The notes under the pieces are model-generated. The model saw only the letters and a program-made list of their open reading frames with translations, did not search any database and was not told the origin of the DNA. From [Leptolyngbya] sp. PCC 7376 (GTDB lineage Bacteria; Cyanobacteriota; Cyanobacteriia; Cyanobacteriales; MRBY01): a stretch of 64,000 bases of DNA. The stretch is from positions 248,001 to 312,000 of the forward strand of contig NC_019683.1 of assembly GCF_000316605.1 (NCBI RefSeq), read 5' to 3'. This document shows positions 8,923 through 18,448 of this stretch, piece by piece. The stretch's first letter is position 1, and each line of letters starts with the position of its first letter. A program made the position numbers and the translations under genes.

Positions 8923-10665
8923 ATGTTGTGTTTGTTACACATCGAAAATTTTGCACTCATTGATCGTCTCGAACTGGATTGGCGAGCAGGTTTGATGGTG
9001 CTTACAGGGGAAACAGGTGCGGGAAAATCAATTATTCTTGATGCGATTGATTTAGCGCTAGGCGGCAAAGCTAATGCTCGAATGCTCCGGACTGGCTGCG
9101 ATCGCGCTGTCATTGAAGCAACCTTTTCGATAACGCCAGAGCTCAAAAAATGGCTAGGGCAGCAGGAAATTGATCTGCTCGATGATGACACAGTGGTCTG
9201 TAGTCGAGAGCTAACGGTGGGAAAAAGTTCGTTGCGATCGCGCAGTCGAGTGAATGGCGTGGTGCTCAACCAATCGCTCATGGCAGAGTTGCGTCAATTT
9301 TTGGTGGAAATCACAGCGCAGGGCCAAACGGTTGAATTGATGGTTCCTGAGCGGCAACGCACTTTGCTTGATAGTTATGGTGGTGCAAAAGTCCAAAAAC
9401 AAGTTGAGAAAGTGGCGATCGCCCACCAAGAATATTTAGCGGCAAAACGACTAATCGAGCAACGACGCACAAATGAGCAGGAACGGTTGCAGCGATTGGA
9501 TTTAATCAAGTACCAATTGCAAGAACTGAACGATGCCAACCTCGAAAACCCTGATGAACTAGATGATTTAAAAAACGATGGCGATCGCCTGTCCCATGTG
9601 GTGGAGTTGCAGCAGCTCAGCTATCAAACAAATCAAATTCTTTATCAAAATGATGGTGGCGATAATCCAGCAGTGGCAGACTTGCTGGGTGATGCCGAAA
9701 ATTTGCTTCAAGAAATGGTTGAGTATGACCCGCAGCTCGAAAGCTTTTTGGAGATGGTACAAAATGCCCTCACTGAAGTGGTTGAAGCAGGACATCAAAT
9801 CAGCACCTATGGCGACAATCTCGAAACCGATCCAGAGCACCTCGCCCACATCGAAGAACGCATCCGTGAGCTGAAACAAATTTGCCGTAAATATGGCGCA
9901 ACCCTAGGGGAGGCGATCGCCTACCGCGACAAACTCCAAGCTGAATTAGAAGAGCTCACTGGTGGCGGGCAGTCTATCGAAGAGTTGGAAGAAGCCTGTC
10001 AAATCAAGTTAGAACAGCTGGAAAATCTCTGCAGTGAGTTAACGGCATTACGACAGAAAGCCGCGACCAAACTCGAAAAACAATTGATCAAAGAACTCAA
10101 ACCATTGGCGATGGAGAAGGTGATTTTTGAATGCCGTCTTATCCCTGCGAAACCCACTGCCACAGGTGCAAACCTGATCACGTTTTACTTTAGTCCGAAC
10201 CCCGGTGAAGCAGTGCAACCCCTCGCTGAAATTGCGTCCGGTGGTGAAATGAGTCGTTTTCTCCTCGCCCTCAAAGCCTGTTTCACCCAGAAAAAAAGCA
10301 CAGCCAAAACCCTTGTTTTTGATGAAATTGATGCAGGAGTTTCTGGTAAAGTTGCCCAGGCGATCGCCACCAAATTGCATCAACTCAGCCAGTTCCACCA
10401 AGTCTTGTGTGTTACCCACCAACCGCTTATTGCAGCAATGGCAGATTCCCATTTCCGTGTTGCTAAAAAAGTCGTTAAACAAAAACAAAACGGCAAAGAC
10501 CCCCGCACCATCGTCATAGTGGAACAACTCGAAAAAATCCAAACTCGCCGTGATGAATTGGCTCAGTTAACTGGCGGACATTCCGCAGAGGATGCCATTT
10601 CGTTCGCCGAATCTCTTCTCTCCCAAGCCGAGGAACAAAAAACAAAAGTTACCCAAACTAAATAA
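8923..10665 (+). CDS. recN: DNA repair protein RecN
   Basis: An SMC-like ATPase that acts in double-strand break repair. The 580 residues show the full RecN plan: N-terminal IENFALIDRLELDW, Walker A GETGAGKS at 29-36, two coiled-coil arms (about 160-230 and 300-385) around a central region, then the ABC-type signature ASGGEMSR and Walker B TLVFDEIDAGVSG. The D-loop and switch (VTHQPLIAAMAD) follow. The start is ATG 8923 with AGAGGA upstream. HIP1 sites are dense. The gene stands between cpcT and the RNA helicase, all on the plus strand. Confidence 0.97.
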   Translation: MLCLLHIENFALIDRLELDWRAGLMVLTGETGAGKSIILDAIDLALGGKANARMLRTGCDRAVIEATFSITPELKKWLGQQEIDLLDDDTVVCSRELTVGKSSLRSRSRVNGVVLNQSLMAELRQFLVEITAQGQTVELMVPERQRTLLDSYGGAKVQKQVEKVAIAHQEYLAAKRLIEQRRTNEQERLQRLDLIKYQLQELNDANLENPDELDDLKNDGDRLSHVVELQQLSYQTNQILYQNDGGDNPAVADLLGDAENLLQEMVEYDPQLESFLEMVQNALTEVVEAGHQISTYGDNLETDPEHLAHIEERIRELKQICRKYGATLGEAIAYRDKLQAELEELTGGGQSIEELEEACQIKLEQLENLCSELTALRQKAATKLEKQLIKELKPLAMEKVIFECRLIPAKPTATGANLITFYFSPNPGEAVQPLAEIASGGEMSRFLLALKACFTQKKSTAKTLVFDEIDAGVSGKVAQAIATKLHQLSQFHQVLCVTHQPLIAAMADSHFRVAKKVVKQKQNGKDPRTIVIVEQLEKIQTRRDELAQLTGGHSAEDAISFAESLLSQAEEQKTKVTQTK

Positions 10666-10745
10666 AATGGCCACTTCAATCATGGGGTGATCGCCGCAAA
10701 AAGAGAGCCACGACCATAGGCTAAGATAGAGCATTGAATTAGTCC

Positions 10746-10868
10746 GTGTTAGCGTTGGCCGTTTTCGAGTCGAGTGAGCCGCTGCACAAAAAGCCATACA
10801 CCCTACAGCTCTTAAGACTGCATCCCAGCATTTCGGGCCGGGTCACCTCCAGGAGCACCTTAATAAAT
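10746..10868 (+). promoter_or_regulatory. Probable 5' leader of the RNA helicase gene
   Basis: About 120 bases between the likely promoter area and ATG 10869 are open in frame but look like leader. The frame lacks conserved helicase sequence, and a clear Shine-Dalgarno (CAGGAG) precedes ATG 10869 by about 11 bases. GC-rich blocks (GAGTGAGCCGCTG, TTTCGGGCCGGGTCACC) could fold. Cyanobacterial cold-responsive helicase genes often have regulatory leaders, but regulation here is inferred. Confidence 0.35.
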
Positions 10869-12161
10869 ATGAAATTTCAGACCCTTGGTCTTTCGAGCGA
10901 AATCCTCCGTGCCGTCGTCGACGAAAACTATAGCGAAGCAACCCCGATTCAAGAGCAGGCTATCCCTCCGATTTTGCAAGGACGCGATATTCTCGCCAGT
11001 GCCCAAACTGGAACAGGTAAGACAGCAGGTTTCACCCTACCTCTCCTCGAAAGACTGAGTGAAGTACCTTTCAAAAAAGGCTCTCGTGCCCCGCGCGCCC
11101 TCATTCTCACCCCAACCCGTGAACTCGCTATTCAAGTCAGTGAAAGCGTTAACACCTATGGCAAATATCTTCCACTAAAGCCAGTTGTCATTTACGGTGG
11201 CGTCAATATTAAACGCCAAATCCAAGGCTTACAAAGAGGCTGCGATATTGTGGTAGCAACGCCGGGAAGACTGCTTGATCATGTCTTCCAAAAAACAATT
11301 GATTTATCCCACATTGAGATTTTTGTCCTAGATGAGTGCGATCGCATGTTAGATATGGGATTTATCCGCGATATCCGCAAAATTATGGCGAAGATTCCAG
11401 GTGATCGCCAAACCCTGATGTTTTCAGCGACTTTCTCCCAAGCCATCCAAAAATTAGCGAAAACATTATTGGATGACCCAGCACAAGTCGAAGTCGCTCC
11501 CCGCAACACCGCCGCGGAGCAAGTGGAGCAAATGGTGCATCTCGTCGATCAAAAACGAAAGCGAGAACTATTGTCTTACCTCATTGGCTTTAAAAATTGG
11601 CGTCAAGTTTTAGTTTTTACCCGCACAAAACATGGTGCTAATCGCCTAGCAAAGCAACTTGCGCAAGATGGCCTCACCACTGCGGCAATCCACGGCAATA
11701 AAAGCCAAGGCGCTCGTTCTCGTGCCCTCAAAGAATTTAAAGAAGGAAAAGTTCGCGTTCTCGTAGCAACCGATGTCGCTTCCCGTGGCTTAGATATTGA
11801 CCAATTGCCCCACGTCGTCAATTTCGAGCTGCCCAATGTGCCAGAGGATTATGTCCACCGTATTGGTCGTACAGGTCGTGCAGGCAATGAAGGACAAGCT
11901 CTTTCTCTCGTTGCCCACCACGAAAAGCCCCTTCTAAAAGATATTGAAAAACTCCTTAACCGCAAACTGGATAAGGAGGTGTTACCAGGCTATGAACCCA
12001 CACCAGAGTCTGAGCTAGAAACGACGGAAAAACCAAAGCGTGGTGGTGGCGGCGGACAAAGAAGAAAAAGACGGGGCAATAATAGCCAAAGTCGCAAGAA
12101 AAGCTATGGTGCAAAATCCCGCCCTTCTCGCAGTAGAAAGCCTAATTCTTCTAGTCGATAA
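10869..12161 (+). CDS. DEAD-box family (DECD variant) RNA helicase
   Basis: An ATP-dependent RNA helicase of 430 residues, of the RhlE/CrhC-like type. Seen in order: the Q motif ([11 protein letters not shown]), Walker A AQTGTGKT at 45-52, PTRELA, TPGR, motif II at 155-158, SAT (motif III), the second RecA domain with [11 protein letters not shown], and [10 protein letters not shown]. Motif II reads DECD, not DEAD. The codons for it, gat gag tgc gat cgc, lie across a TGCGATCGCA HIP1 palindrome. After residue 375 comes a basic Gly/Arg/Ser tail, probably an RNA-binding extension. The frame is open back to 10746, but ATG 10869 has the Shine-Dalgarno and matches family starts. Confidence 0.95.
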   Translation: MKFQTLGLSSEILRAVVDENYSEATPIQEQAIPPILQGRDILASAQTGTGKTAGFTLPLLERLSEVPFKKGSRAPRALILTPTRELAIQVSESVNTYGKYLPLKPVVIYGGVNIKRQIQGLQRGCDIVVATPGRLLDHVFQKTIDLSHIEIFVLDECDRMLDMGFIRDIRKIMAKIPGDRQTLMFSATFSQAIQKLAKTLLDDPAQVEVAPRNTAAEQVEQMVHLVDQKRKRELLSYLIGFKNWRQVLVFTRTKHGANRLAKQLAQDGLTTAAIHGNKSQGARSRALKEFKEGKVRVLVATDVASRGLDIDQLPHVVNFELPNVPEDYVHRIGRTGRAGNEGQALSLVAHHEKPLLKDIEKLLNRKLDKEVLPGYEPTPESELETTEKPKRGGGGGQRRKRRGNNSQSRKKSYGAKSRPSRSRKPNSSSR

Positions 12162-12184
12162 ATCTAGCAAAAAACTACTAAGCC

Positions 12185-12212
12185 GTAGGGATTGGCCATG
12201 GTCAATCCCTAC
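12185..12212. terminator. Hairpin terminator between convergent genes
   Basis: GTAGGGATTG (12185-12194) pairs with CAATCCCTAC (12203-12212) around GCCATGGT. It lies just after the helicase stop codon and before the convergent TPR gene, so it may serve both. A-rich flanks are present, but no long T-run. Confidence 0.6.
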
Positions 12213-12236
12213 AAAATTACAATAAATACAGTTAAC

Positions 12237-13310
12237 TTAGCTCAACACTTCTTGCAACACTAATTCTTGGAAGCGAGGATGATCAAAGAGTTCAGTGAAT
12301 TCGACATCTGTTTCAGCAAAACTACGGTTAGCCGGATTGAGCTCAATCGCTTTTTCTAAACTGTCTAAGGCTGCATCTATCTCGCCAAGACGCACTTGAG
12401 AAACGGCAATATTATAGAAGACTATATCTCTTTGGGGATCAAGTCGAATGGCTTCACGATAACTGACGATCGCCTCTGATTCTTGACCAAGATCGCTGAG
12501 GGAAATTCCACGGTTGTACCAAGTATCGGCATCTTCAGGATTGAGCGCTAAAAGAATGTCATAGCTCTCGATTTCCTTCTCAAACTCTCCCAAAAGACCA
12601 AAGGCAACCCCTCGGTTATACCAAGCATCTTGATTTTCAGGATCTTGTTCGAGTGCTTTATCGTAACTCTCAATTTCTTCTTCTAGACGACCTAAATCTC
12701 CTAATGAAACCCCACGGTTGTACCAAGTGTCTGTGCTTGTTGGATCAATAGAAAGGGATTTATCATAGCTGGCAATTTCTTCTTCAAAACGTCCTAAACC
12801 ACCGAGCAAAATCCCGCGATTATACCAAGCTTCGGCATCCTCGGGGTTTGCTTCTCCTGCTGCTTCATAGCTGGTGATCGCCGCATCTATTTGACCAAGA
12901 TTTTCCAGGGCAACGGCACGGTTAAACCAAGTATCACCATTATTGGGCTGGAGGGTGATCGCCCGATCATAGCTAATCACCTCATCCTCATAACGATTGA
13001 GGAAACCCAATGCTAAGCCTCGATAAAACCATGCATCGTGAAACTCAGGATTGATGGCGAGAGCTTTATCATAACTAGCAATTTCATCTTCATAGCGACC
13101 CTGAGCGCCATATTCGAGACCTTGCTCAAACCAAGCTATAAAGTCCGTTTCAGGAATTTCATTCTCTTTGGATTGCTTGCTTCCCAGAACCTGCGTACAA
13201 GCTGGTAGCTCACAATTGGTGACCGCCTCTACAGCAACCGTACTTTGCTGCAATTGCGGCAGAGCAAGTAAACCAACGGACAAAGGCATAAGTAAAAATT
13301 TCTTTAACAT
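12237..13310 (-). CDS. Exported TPR-repeat protein
   Basis: A 357-residue protein with a signal peptide (MLKKFLLMPLSVGLLALP) and about seven to eight tetratricopeptide repeats covering residues 75-335. Repeats such as DAWYNRGVAFGLLGEFEKEI and DTWYNRGISLSDLGQESEAI are nearly identical, which indicates recent internal duplication. TPR arrays bind other proteins, so this is probably a periplasmic adaptor. The frame is open to 13352, but ATG 13310 is preceded by AGGTGAC and starts the signal peptide. It lies just downstream of the M48 protease gene on the same strand, so co-transcription and a shared role are plausible. Confidence 0.9.
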   Translation of the reverse strand: MLKKFLLMPLSVGLLALPQLQQSTVAVEAVTNCELPACTQVLGSKQSKENEIPETDFIAWFEQGLEYGAQGRYEDEIASYDKALAINPEFHDAWFYRGLALGFLNRYEDEVISYDRAITLQPNNGDTWFNRAVALENLGQIDAAITSYEAAGEANPEDAEAWYNRGILLGGLGRFEEEIASYDKSLSIDPTSTDTWYNRGVSLGDLGRLEEEIESYDKALEQDPENQDAWYNRGVAFGLLGEFEKEIESYDILLALNPEDADTWYNRGISLSDLGQESEAIVSYREAIRLDPQRDIVFYNIAVSQVRLGEIDAALDSLEKAIELNPANRSFAETDVEFTELFDHPRFQELVLQEVLS

Positions 13311-13375
13311 GTCACCTAACAAATGTTCTACTGAAACGGACTGATGGATCATATCAACTGAATTTCTCGCTTAAC

Positions 13376-14257
13376 TTACTGTAAAGGCGAGATTTTATTG
13401 CGATAGTGCTGTTCATTAAGGCCAATGTCATGGAAGCTGCCCTTCGTATAATCACTATCAGCGACATAATCATCAGCATTTTTTTGCAATGTATCGATAC
13501 GTTCAGCGGTGCCGGGGTGTGTACTTAAAAAAGAAGAACCACCATTACCACCACTCTCATTCATCAAAGTTGTCATAAATGAAGCCATTGCATCTGGTGC
13601 ATAACCCGCTTTCGTAAGCAGCTCAAAACCCAGATCATCGGCGTCCCGTTCATCGCTACGACTATGGGGATAATCAAAGGCGATCGCCACACCGAGCTGG
13701 ACAATTTGACTACTATCGAGCCCTGCTGCCGCAAGCAATCCTTGATTTCGCGCTTGGGCTTGCATTTGCCCAATGGAGTGCTTCTCTTCGATATGGGCAA
13801 TTTCGTGACCGATCACACTCGCGAGCTCTGCTTCATTCGCTGCGGCCTCAATCAAACCCGTATTCACATAGGTGTAGCCGCCCATTGTTGCAAAGGCATT
13901 AATACTATCGTCATCCACAACAAAAAACCTATAGTCGATGCCAGGACGCCTACTATTCGCAGCGAGACGTTCACCGATCTCTTCGATATAATTTACAACT
14001 TTTGTATTGTTATAGAGCTGAACTTGCCCTTGCCTTGATCCAATAATCTCATTATGGATCTGCTTACCGAAATCCATTTCATCAGCATCAGACAGATTCG
14101 AGATCTGATAACTCTGCACCCCCCAAATCAAAACGCCTCGTAAAATATTATCGAGCCAGCCAGCCTGACTGACTGTAGGGGTCGCGAGGTTGATACTGAT
14201 AGCAGTGATGCCTGCCATGCAACCATATAGCCAACGATTCTTTTTCCGATGCAGCAT
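13376..14257 (-). CDS. M48-family zinc metalloprotease, exported
   Basis: A 293-residue protein with a hydrophobic export signal (about 10-32, ending near SQA). A peptidase M48 domain follows. The zinc site is HEIAH at 151-155 with the downstream Glu of SRSDERDADDLGFEL, and VNTGLI and FLSTHPGTAERI complete the family signature. This type resembles periplasmic BepA/LoiP-like proteases that act in envelope quality control, although the exact role here is inferred. It precedes a TPR protein gene by 65 bases on the same strand. BepA carries its own TPR domain, so the pair may be a split version of protease plus TPR adaptor. Confidence 0.93.
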   Translation of the reverse strand: MLHRKKNRWLYGCMAGITAISINLATPTVSQAGWLDNILRGVLIWGVQSYQISNLSDADEMDFGKQIHNEIIGSRQGQVQLYNNTKVVNYIEEIGERLAANSRRPGIDYRFFVVDDDSINAFATMGGYTYVNTGLIEAAANEAELASVIGHEIAHIEEKHSIGQMQAQARNQGLLAAAGLDSSQIVQLGVAIAFDYPHSRSDERDADDLGFELLTKAGYAPDAMASFMTTLMNESGGNGGSSFLSTHPGTAERIDTLQKNADDYVADSDYTKGSFHDIGLNEQHYRNKISPLQ

Positions 14258-14470
14258 GGGTTTAGTTTTCCTGTTGCGCTTATGCTGTAAGTCTTTCAGA
14301 GATGAGAATTTGGTTTGAGGGCCAAATAGTCTATCCCTACAATTTTTATCTTAATTGCTTAGACGGTGAGCAAAGGTAACGATGTTCCCAAAACGTAAAT
14401 GACTCACCTCCCGAAGAAAATGAGCCTCACCATGTGAACCGAAATATCAGAATCTTCTTCTGAAAAGTTT

Positions 14471-14752
14471 CTAACTATTGTTTTGGTAATAGTAAAAGTT
14501 AAACGTTTCGAAAATACCGCCCACAAAACCGCAAGTGATGGCGATCGTCAGAATCCCTTCCACAGCATTGCCATTGCCAAAGACCTGCAAAAACTCTTTT
14601 AGGCCGTCCCGCAAGATCGACGCGGTTACCCCCGGGCACAACAACAATAGAGAACACACAGCTAAAACTAAGCCACAGATCATTACAGGCGCTAAGGAAC
14701 TCATGACAATCGTCACAAGCAGCGAGGGTAATAGTTTAAGCGTGCTTTTCAT
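14471..14752 (-). CDS. Small membrane protein, unknown
   Basis: This 93-residue frame predicts two membrane segments (about 5-42, rich in Leu/Val/Ile/Cys, and 65-85) joined by a polar loop (LRDGLKEFLQVFGNGNAVEG). It begins with a cleavable-looking or anchor-like signal. No family is recognised. The upstream region lacks a strong Shine-Dalgarno, and the 200 bases on either side hold nothing else. The composition looks coding, but the call rests only on length and hydrophobic pattern. Confidence 0.5.
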   Translation of the reverse strand: MKSTLKLLPSLLVTIVMSSLAPVMICGLVLAVCSLLLLCPGVTASILRDGLKEFLQVFGNGNAVEGILTIAITCGFVGGIFETFNFYYYQNNS

Positions 14753-15110
14753 GGGAAGAAAATTCTCTAGTCGAGAATAGTTGTAACCTAGAATTCACTC
14801 CGGGTTGGGTTGCCTTAAGCGTAACGAAGCGGGCTTACCACTAGGGGCTTTCAATACAAATCTTAAATCTTTATAAAATTTCTTTGGTTGCCCTCGGATT
14901 TCACTCACTCATTCTGGAAGAAGTTCGTTCTTTTTGGCACGATAAGCGGTATTTATTCTTATTTTTTAAAGTTTGGCATTACATTCCGTATTATTTCCGG
15001 AGTGTTTTGCCCAGTATTTTGGCCTGAGATCTAAACGAAGAAAATGGTAAAAGAGTTAGGCGATCGCCCGGCTTTTTTACCGTTTAGTGTTGTTGGTTGA
15101 AAGGTTGGGA
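14753..15110. other. Intergenic region, 358 bases
   Basis: The only structure seen is a hairpin at 15046-15081 (GGTAAAA...TTTTACC enclosing a HIP1 palindrome), placed just after the end of the DUF2470 gene and likely its terminator. The rest is A/T-rich and has no credible frame or RNA gene. Confidence 0.55.
15046..15081 (-). terminator. Putative terminator of the DUF2470 gene
   Basis: GGTAAAA (15046-15052) is complementary to TTTTACC (15075-15081). The loop contains GGCGATCGCC, itself a palindrome. The hairpin lies 30 bases after the stop codon of the minus-strand gene. Confidence 0.45.
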
Positions 15111-15404
15111 TCATTCTGCTGCTGCAGTTTCACCCTTTGCTTTATTCATCATGTCCACAAGTACTGTGTGGGCGTCTTTTGGATTTGTCAAAACTTGAGG
15201 AAACGGAATACGCAACTTTTCGAGTTGCTCATTTACCGTAATGTTGAGATCCATACCCGCTTCGTCGAGAGCTAACATTTCAGCCGCATTGGCATCATCG
15301 CGTTTACCAAAATATTGAGCATAGGTTAGGACTGCATCCGCATGATCTTTATTCATGTGGTTACAGATGCGGTCACTCACAGCAGACGTAATAATTTCTG
15401 ACAT
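15111..15404 (-). CDS. DUF2470 domain protein
   Basis: A 97-residue single-domain protein of the DUF2470 family. The opening SDRICNHMNKDHADAVLTYAQYFG is the conserved His/Asp-rich motif of this domain. It is also the C-terminal part of HugZ-like haem-degrading and some pyridoxamine-oxidase-like proteins. The free-standing form is common in cyanobacteria and its function is unknown; haem or tetrapyrrole contact is a family-based guess. No signal peptide is present. The gene stands alone, with a hairpin downstream. Confidence 0.9.
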   Translation of the reverse strand: MSEIITSAVSDRICNHMNKDHADAVLTYAQYFGKRDDANAAEMLALDEAGMDLNITVNEQLEKLRIPFPQVLTNPKDAHTVLVDMMNKAKGETAAAE

Positions 15405-15500
15405 AGGACTTTCTTAAAAATGAATTGAGATAACACTTACAATCAGTGTAAAAGAACAACTTTCAAAAGCTGTGTCTGATTAAAGCAAAGATTATAGTTT

Positions 15501-16418
15501 TTACAGTAGATCTTGAAGCGCCTCTTTTACCGTGGAGAATCCAAACTTAAAGCCTGCTGTTTGAGTGCGACTTGGGAGAACTTTTTGTCCTTCTAAAACA
15601 ACCTTTGCGCCATCACTGAGTAAAAGCTCAAGAACAAAACCGGGAACAGGTAGCCAAGAAGGGCGATTAATTACTGATCCGAGTGCTTCGGAGAGTTGTT
15701 GCATGGTCACGGGATTAGGTGCGGTGGCATTATAGATTCCCTGCCAAGCATCTGACTGGAGCGCTGTTTCAATAAGGCTGACAAGATCATCACGATGAAT
15801 CCAAGAAACCCATTGCTGGCCTGTGCCAAGAGGGCCACCAACAAACGTATTAAAGGCCAAGAGCATTTTTGTGAGGGCTCCACCTTCTTTAGCGAGTACA
15901 ATTCCAGAACGTAGAATCACGGTACGAGTACCAGATTCACGAGCTTTCTCCGCAGCTGCTTCCCATTTCTGGCAAACTTCAGCGAGGAAATCATTGCCAA
16001 GGGAACTAGTTTCATCAAAAGTTGCTGTTTCACTTGTCCCGTAATAGCCAATTGCAGAGGCATTAATGAGGGTTTTTGGCTTGTCTGTTGCTTTGGCGAT
16101 CGCCTCAACAATTTTTTCAGTACCCACTTGACGACTAGATAGAATTTCTTGCTTATAACTTGCCGTCCACCGCTGCTCAGCGATGGGTGCTCCTGCCAAA
16201 TTCACCACAGCATCACACCCAGAAATATTGTCTTGCCATGCCCCAGAAGTCTTGGGAGTGTACGCCACAATTTTGAGATTTGGGTAGCGTGATGCAGGAA
16301 AAACCTTTTGAGCTTTCGCTTCACTGCGGGTAAAAACAACGACATCATGAGATTTGTGGAGACGATCAACAAGACGTTGACCAACTAAACCAGTGGCTCC
16401 AGAGATAGCAACTTTCAT
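15501..16418 (-). CDS. TIGR01777-family NAD-dependent epimerase-like protein
   Basis: A 305-residue extended short-chain dehydrogenase of the SDR39U1/YfcH group. The Rossmann motif ISGATGLVG opens the protein, NLAGAPIAEQRW and INASAIGYYG (with the catalytic Tyr) follow, then the VLRSGIVLAKEGGAL and WVSWIHRDDL blocks typical of the family. The substrate is unknown. The frame is open to 16514, but ATG 16418 starts directly at the nucleotide-binding strand as in relatives. It is divergent from the HNH gene, with which it shares an upstream region of about 160 bases. Confidence 0.93.
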   Translation of the reverse strand: MKVAISGATGLVGQRLVDRLHKSHDVVVFTRSEAKAQKVFPASRYPNLKIVAYTPKTSGAWQDNISGCDAVVNLAGAPIAEQRWTASYKQEILSSRQVGTEKIVEAIAKATDKPKTLINASAIGYYGTSETATFDETSSLGNDFLAEVCQKWEAAAEKARESGTRTVILRSGIVLAKEGGALTKMLLAFNTFVGGPLGTGQQWVSWIHRDDLVSLIETALQSDAWQGIYNATAPNPVTMQQLSEALGSVINRPSWLPVPGFVLELLLSDGAKVVLEGQKVLPSRTQTAGFKFGFSTVKEALQDLL

Positions 16419-16582
16419 GGCAACAAATAGACGAATTTTTAAGAGAGTTGAGTAATAAAAAGTAGGCGATTGAGGTAGAGCCTTCGGACAGGATACAACA
16501 TCCAACCCTTTCAATGGGGCTGTGCTAGCATAGGCGGAAATACTTGAAACCGCTGTGTTCCCTAGGGATTAGAGAGGAGAAG

Positions 16583-17092
16583 ATGGGCAAAGTATTGGTT
16601 CTCAATGCCTCCTATGAGCCGCTCAATATTACGAGCTGGCGACGGGCGGTAGTGTTGTTGCTCAAGGACAAAGCAGAAAGCCTCGAACATAATGGCCGCG
16701 TTGTTCACCGAAATTTTCCGCTGCCGACCGTTATTCGTCTGCGCCAATACATTAAAATCCCCTACCGCGAGATCCCTCTCACCCGTAAAAATATTTTGGA
16801 GCGCGATCGCCAAACCTGTCAATACTGCCTAAAGCGAGGCGAACAACTCACTCTCGACCACATCCTCCCGAAATCGCGGGGTGGCGCAGATAGCTGGGAA
16901 AATCTGGTGACTGCCTGTATGCGATGCAATGTCCACAAAGGCAATCGCACACCGAAAGAAGCCGAGATGAGCCTCAATACAAAACCTCGTAAGCCTTACA
17001 GCAGTCTGTACTTCGAGCTAGTTAAGCATACCCGTGGCGAGGCAAACAAAGAGTGGAAAAAATATGTGATTGGGATGAATGACGTTAACTAA
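16583..17092 (+). CDS. HNH endonuclease family protein
   Basis: A 169-residue protein with an N-terminal domain (VLVLNASYEPLNITSWRRAV) and an HNH nuclease domain from about residue 85. The domain has two Cys pairs (CQYC and CMRC), LTLDHILPKSRGG with the catalytic His, and the NLVTACMRCN-HKGNRTP end. This arrangement is conserved in cyanobacteria and other bacteria. It is usually solitary and its target is unknown. ATG 16583 is preceded by AGAGGAGAAG, a strong ribosome site, which decides against the longer frame from 16544. Confidence 0.93.
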   Translation: MGKVLVLNASYEPLNITSWRRAVVLLLKDKAESLEHNGRVVHRNFPLPTVIRLRQYIKIPYREIPLTRKNILERDRQTCQYCLKRGEQLTLDHILPKSRGGADSWENLVTACMRCNVHKGNRTPKEAEMSLNTKPRKPYSSLYFELVKHTRGEANKEWKKYVIGMNDVN

Positions 17093-17151
17093 ATGCTAGA
17101 CCTAAAAATTAGCCATTAGCTTTTCGTCAACGCACATCCCAGTCGTAATCT

Positions 17152-18375
17152 TTAATCGGCATCATCGTCCGACTGAGAAGTTTCATTCTCGTGTGGTTCT
17201 TTCGGCTGGCCGTCAGTCGTTAATTCTGCAATATTTTCTGATGGCAGAGCCGCTGGCTCTAACATTGCCACATTCCCAGCCGGTGCTAACCCATTAATTT
17301 CTTGCCAAGGATCAAGAATATCTTTTATTAAAATTTCTCTCACCAAAACTTGTGCAATAACGGTGAGCGGTAATGCCAAAAATAATCCTAGAAAACCCAG
17401 TTGCAGCGAGACAGCAAACAATACCTGCGCCAACAAAGTCACTGCAGGCAACAATGAAACCTGCCTAGACATCACCCAAGGTGTCAGTAAATTTCCTTCA
17501 AGCTGCTGAATACCAAAATATAAAAGAATGACAGCCCAGACTTTCCACGGATCTTCGAGGAGAGCAATCATAATCGGTGGGACAACACTTAGCGCAGGGC
17601 CAATATTGGGGATAAACGTGAGTAGTCCAGCCAAAATCGCTTGGGGTAAAGCCAATGACAATCTAAGTGCCGACAAGCCTAAAAAGCTACACACGCCAAT
17701 ACAGAACATATTGAACATGATGCCTGCGACCCAACCCCTCAGATCTTCATCGCAGAGGGTCAAAATTTCATCAATGCGACGACGATAAAAGGAGGGGAAT
17801 AATCGAATAAAGCCTCGGCGATAGGGTTGTGGATCCGCAAGGAACATTAAGGTCAAGACAACCAGCAATAAAATATTCAGCAAGACTTTAAGGGAGTCTG
17901 AAAAGAACGTCCAACCACGTCCCAGTAGTTCATTGAATAATGTCGGGATTTGCTCAATCAATCCGGTAAAATCGGGCATTTGCTCACTGACATCAATATT
18001 GAGATTTTGCTCGATCTGAATGATCTGGATTTCAACCCAATCATCAATTTGATACAAACCAGAATTGAGTTTTTCAAACAAAATCTGAAACTGCCCAATA
18101 AACGGCGGGATAACGATGGTAAATGCCAGCCAAATCACAAACCCTACTAAAAAGAGTGAGGCAAAGACAGCATATGATCGCCCCAAACAAAAACGAGGCT
18201 GATTAAATTTTTTAGCAAGGGTTGCACTGAGGCTCTGGAGTTTGACTACGAGCACATTGAGGGCATTGGCCAAAATCACTGCCGTGAGCAGTAGCAATAG
18301 AAATTCTCGGAGCTGCCAAAGGATATAGAGCGATCCCAGAAAGACGATAAAGCCACTCCATTTGCGAAAATTCAC
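17152..18375 (-). CDS. AI-2E family (PerM-like) membrane transporter
   Basis: A 407-residue permease with about eight membrane segments. Two begin at residues 9-36, others follow at 60-90 and 160-185, and a cluster occupies 215-345. The conserved family region is the central GLLTFIPNIGPALSVVPP motif with the LYFGIQQLEGNLLTPWVMS block. The family exports diverse small molecules; transport of autoinducer-2 is shown for only a few members, so the substrate is unknown. The C-terminal 50 residues are acidic and disordered. The start is GTG. It is convergent with the HNH gene. Confidence 0.92.
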   Translation of the reverse strand: MNFRKWSGFIVFLGSLYILWQLREFLLLLLTAVILANALNVLVVKLQSLSATLAKKFNQPRFCLGRSYAVFASLFLVGFVIWLAFTIVIPPFIGQFQILFEKLNSGLYQIDDWVEIQIIQIEQNLNIDVSEQMPDFTGLIEQIPTLFNELLGRGWTFFSDSLKVLLNILLLVVLTLMFLADPQPYRRGFIRLFPSFYRRRIDEILTLCDEDLRGWVAGIMFNMFCIGVCSFLGLSALRLSLALPQAILAGLLTFIPNIGPALSVVPPIMIALLEDPWKVWAVILLYFGIQQLEGNLLTPWVMSRQVSLLPAVTLLAQVLFAVSLQLGFLGLFLALPLTVIAQVLVREILIKDILDPWQEINGLAPAGNVAMLEPAALPSENIAELTTDGQPKEPHENETSQSDDDAD

Positions 18376-18448
18376 GTGATTTTGGACTCCAAGCTGTGTT
18401 TTTTCGATTATGCAACAGCTATTCTTGGAAGTTTGAGAAAATGCAACG

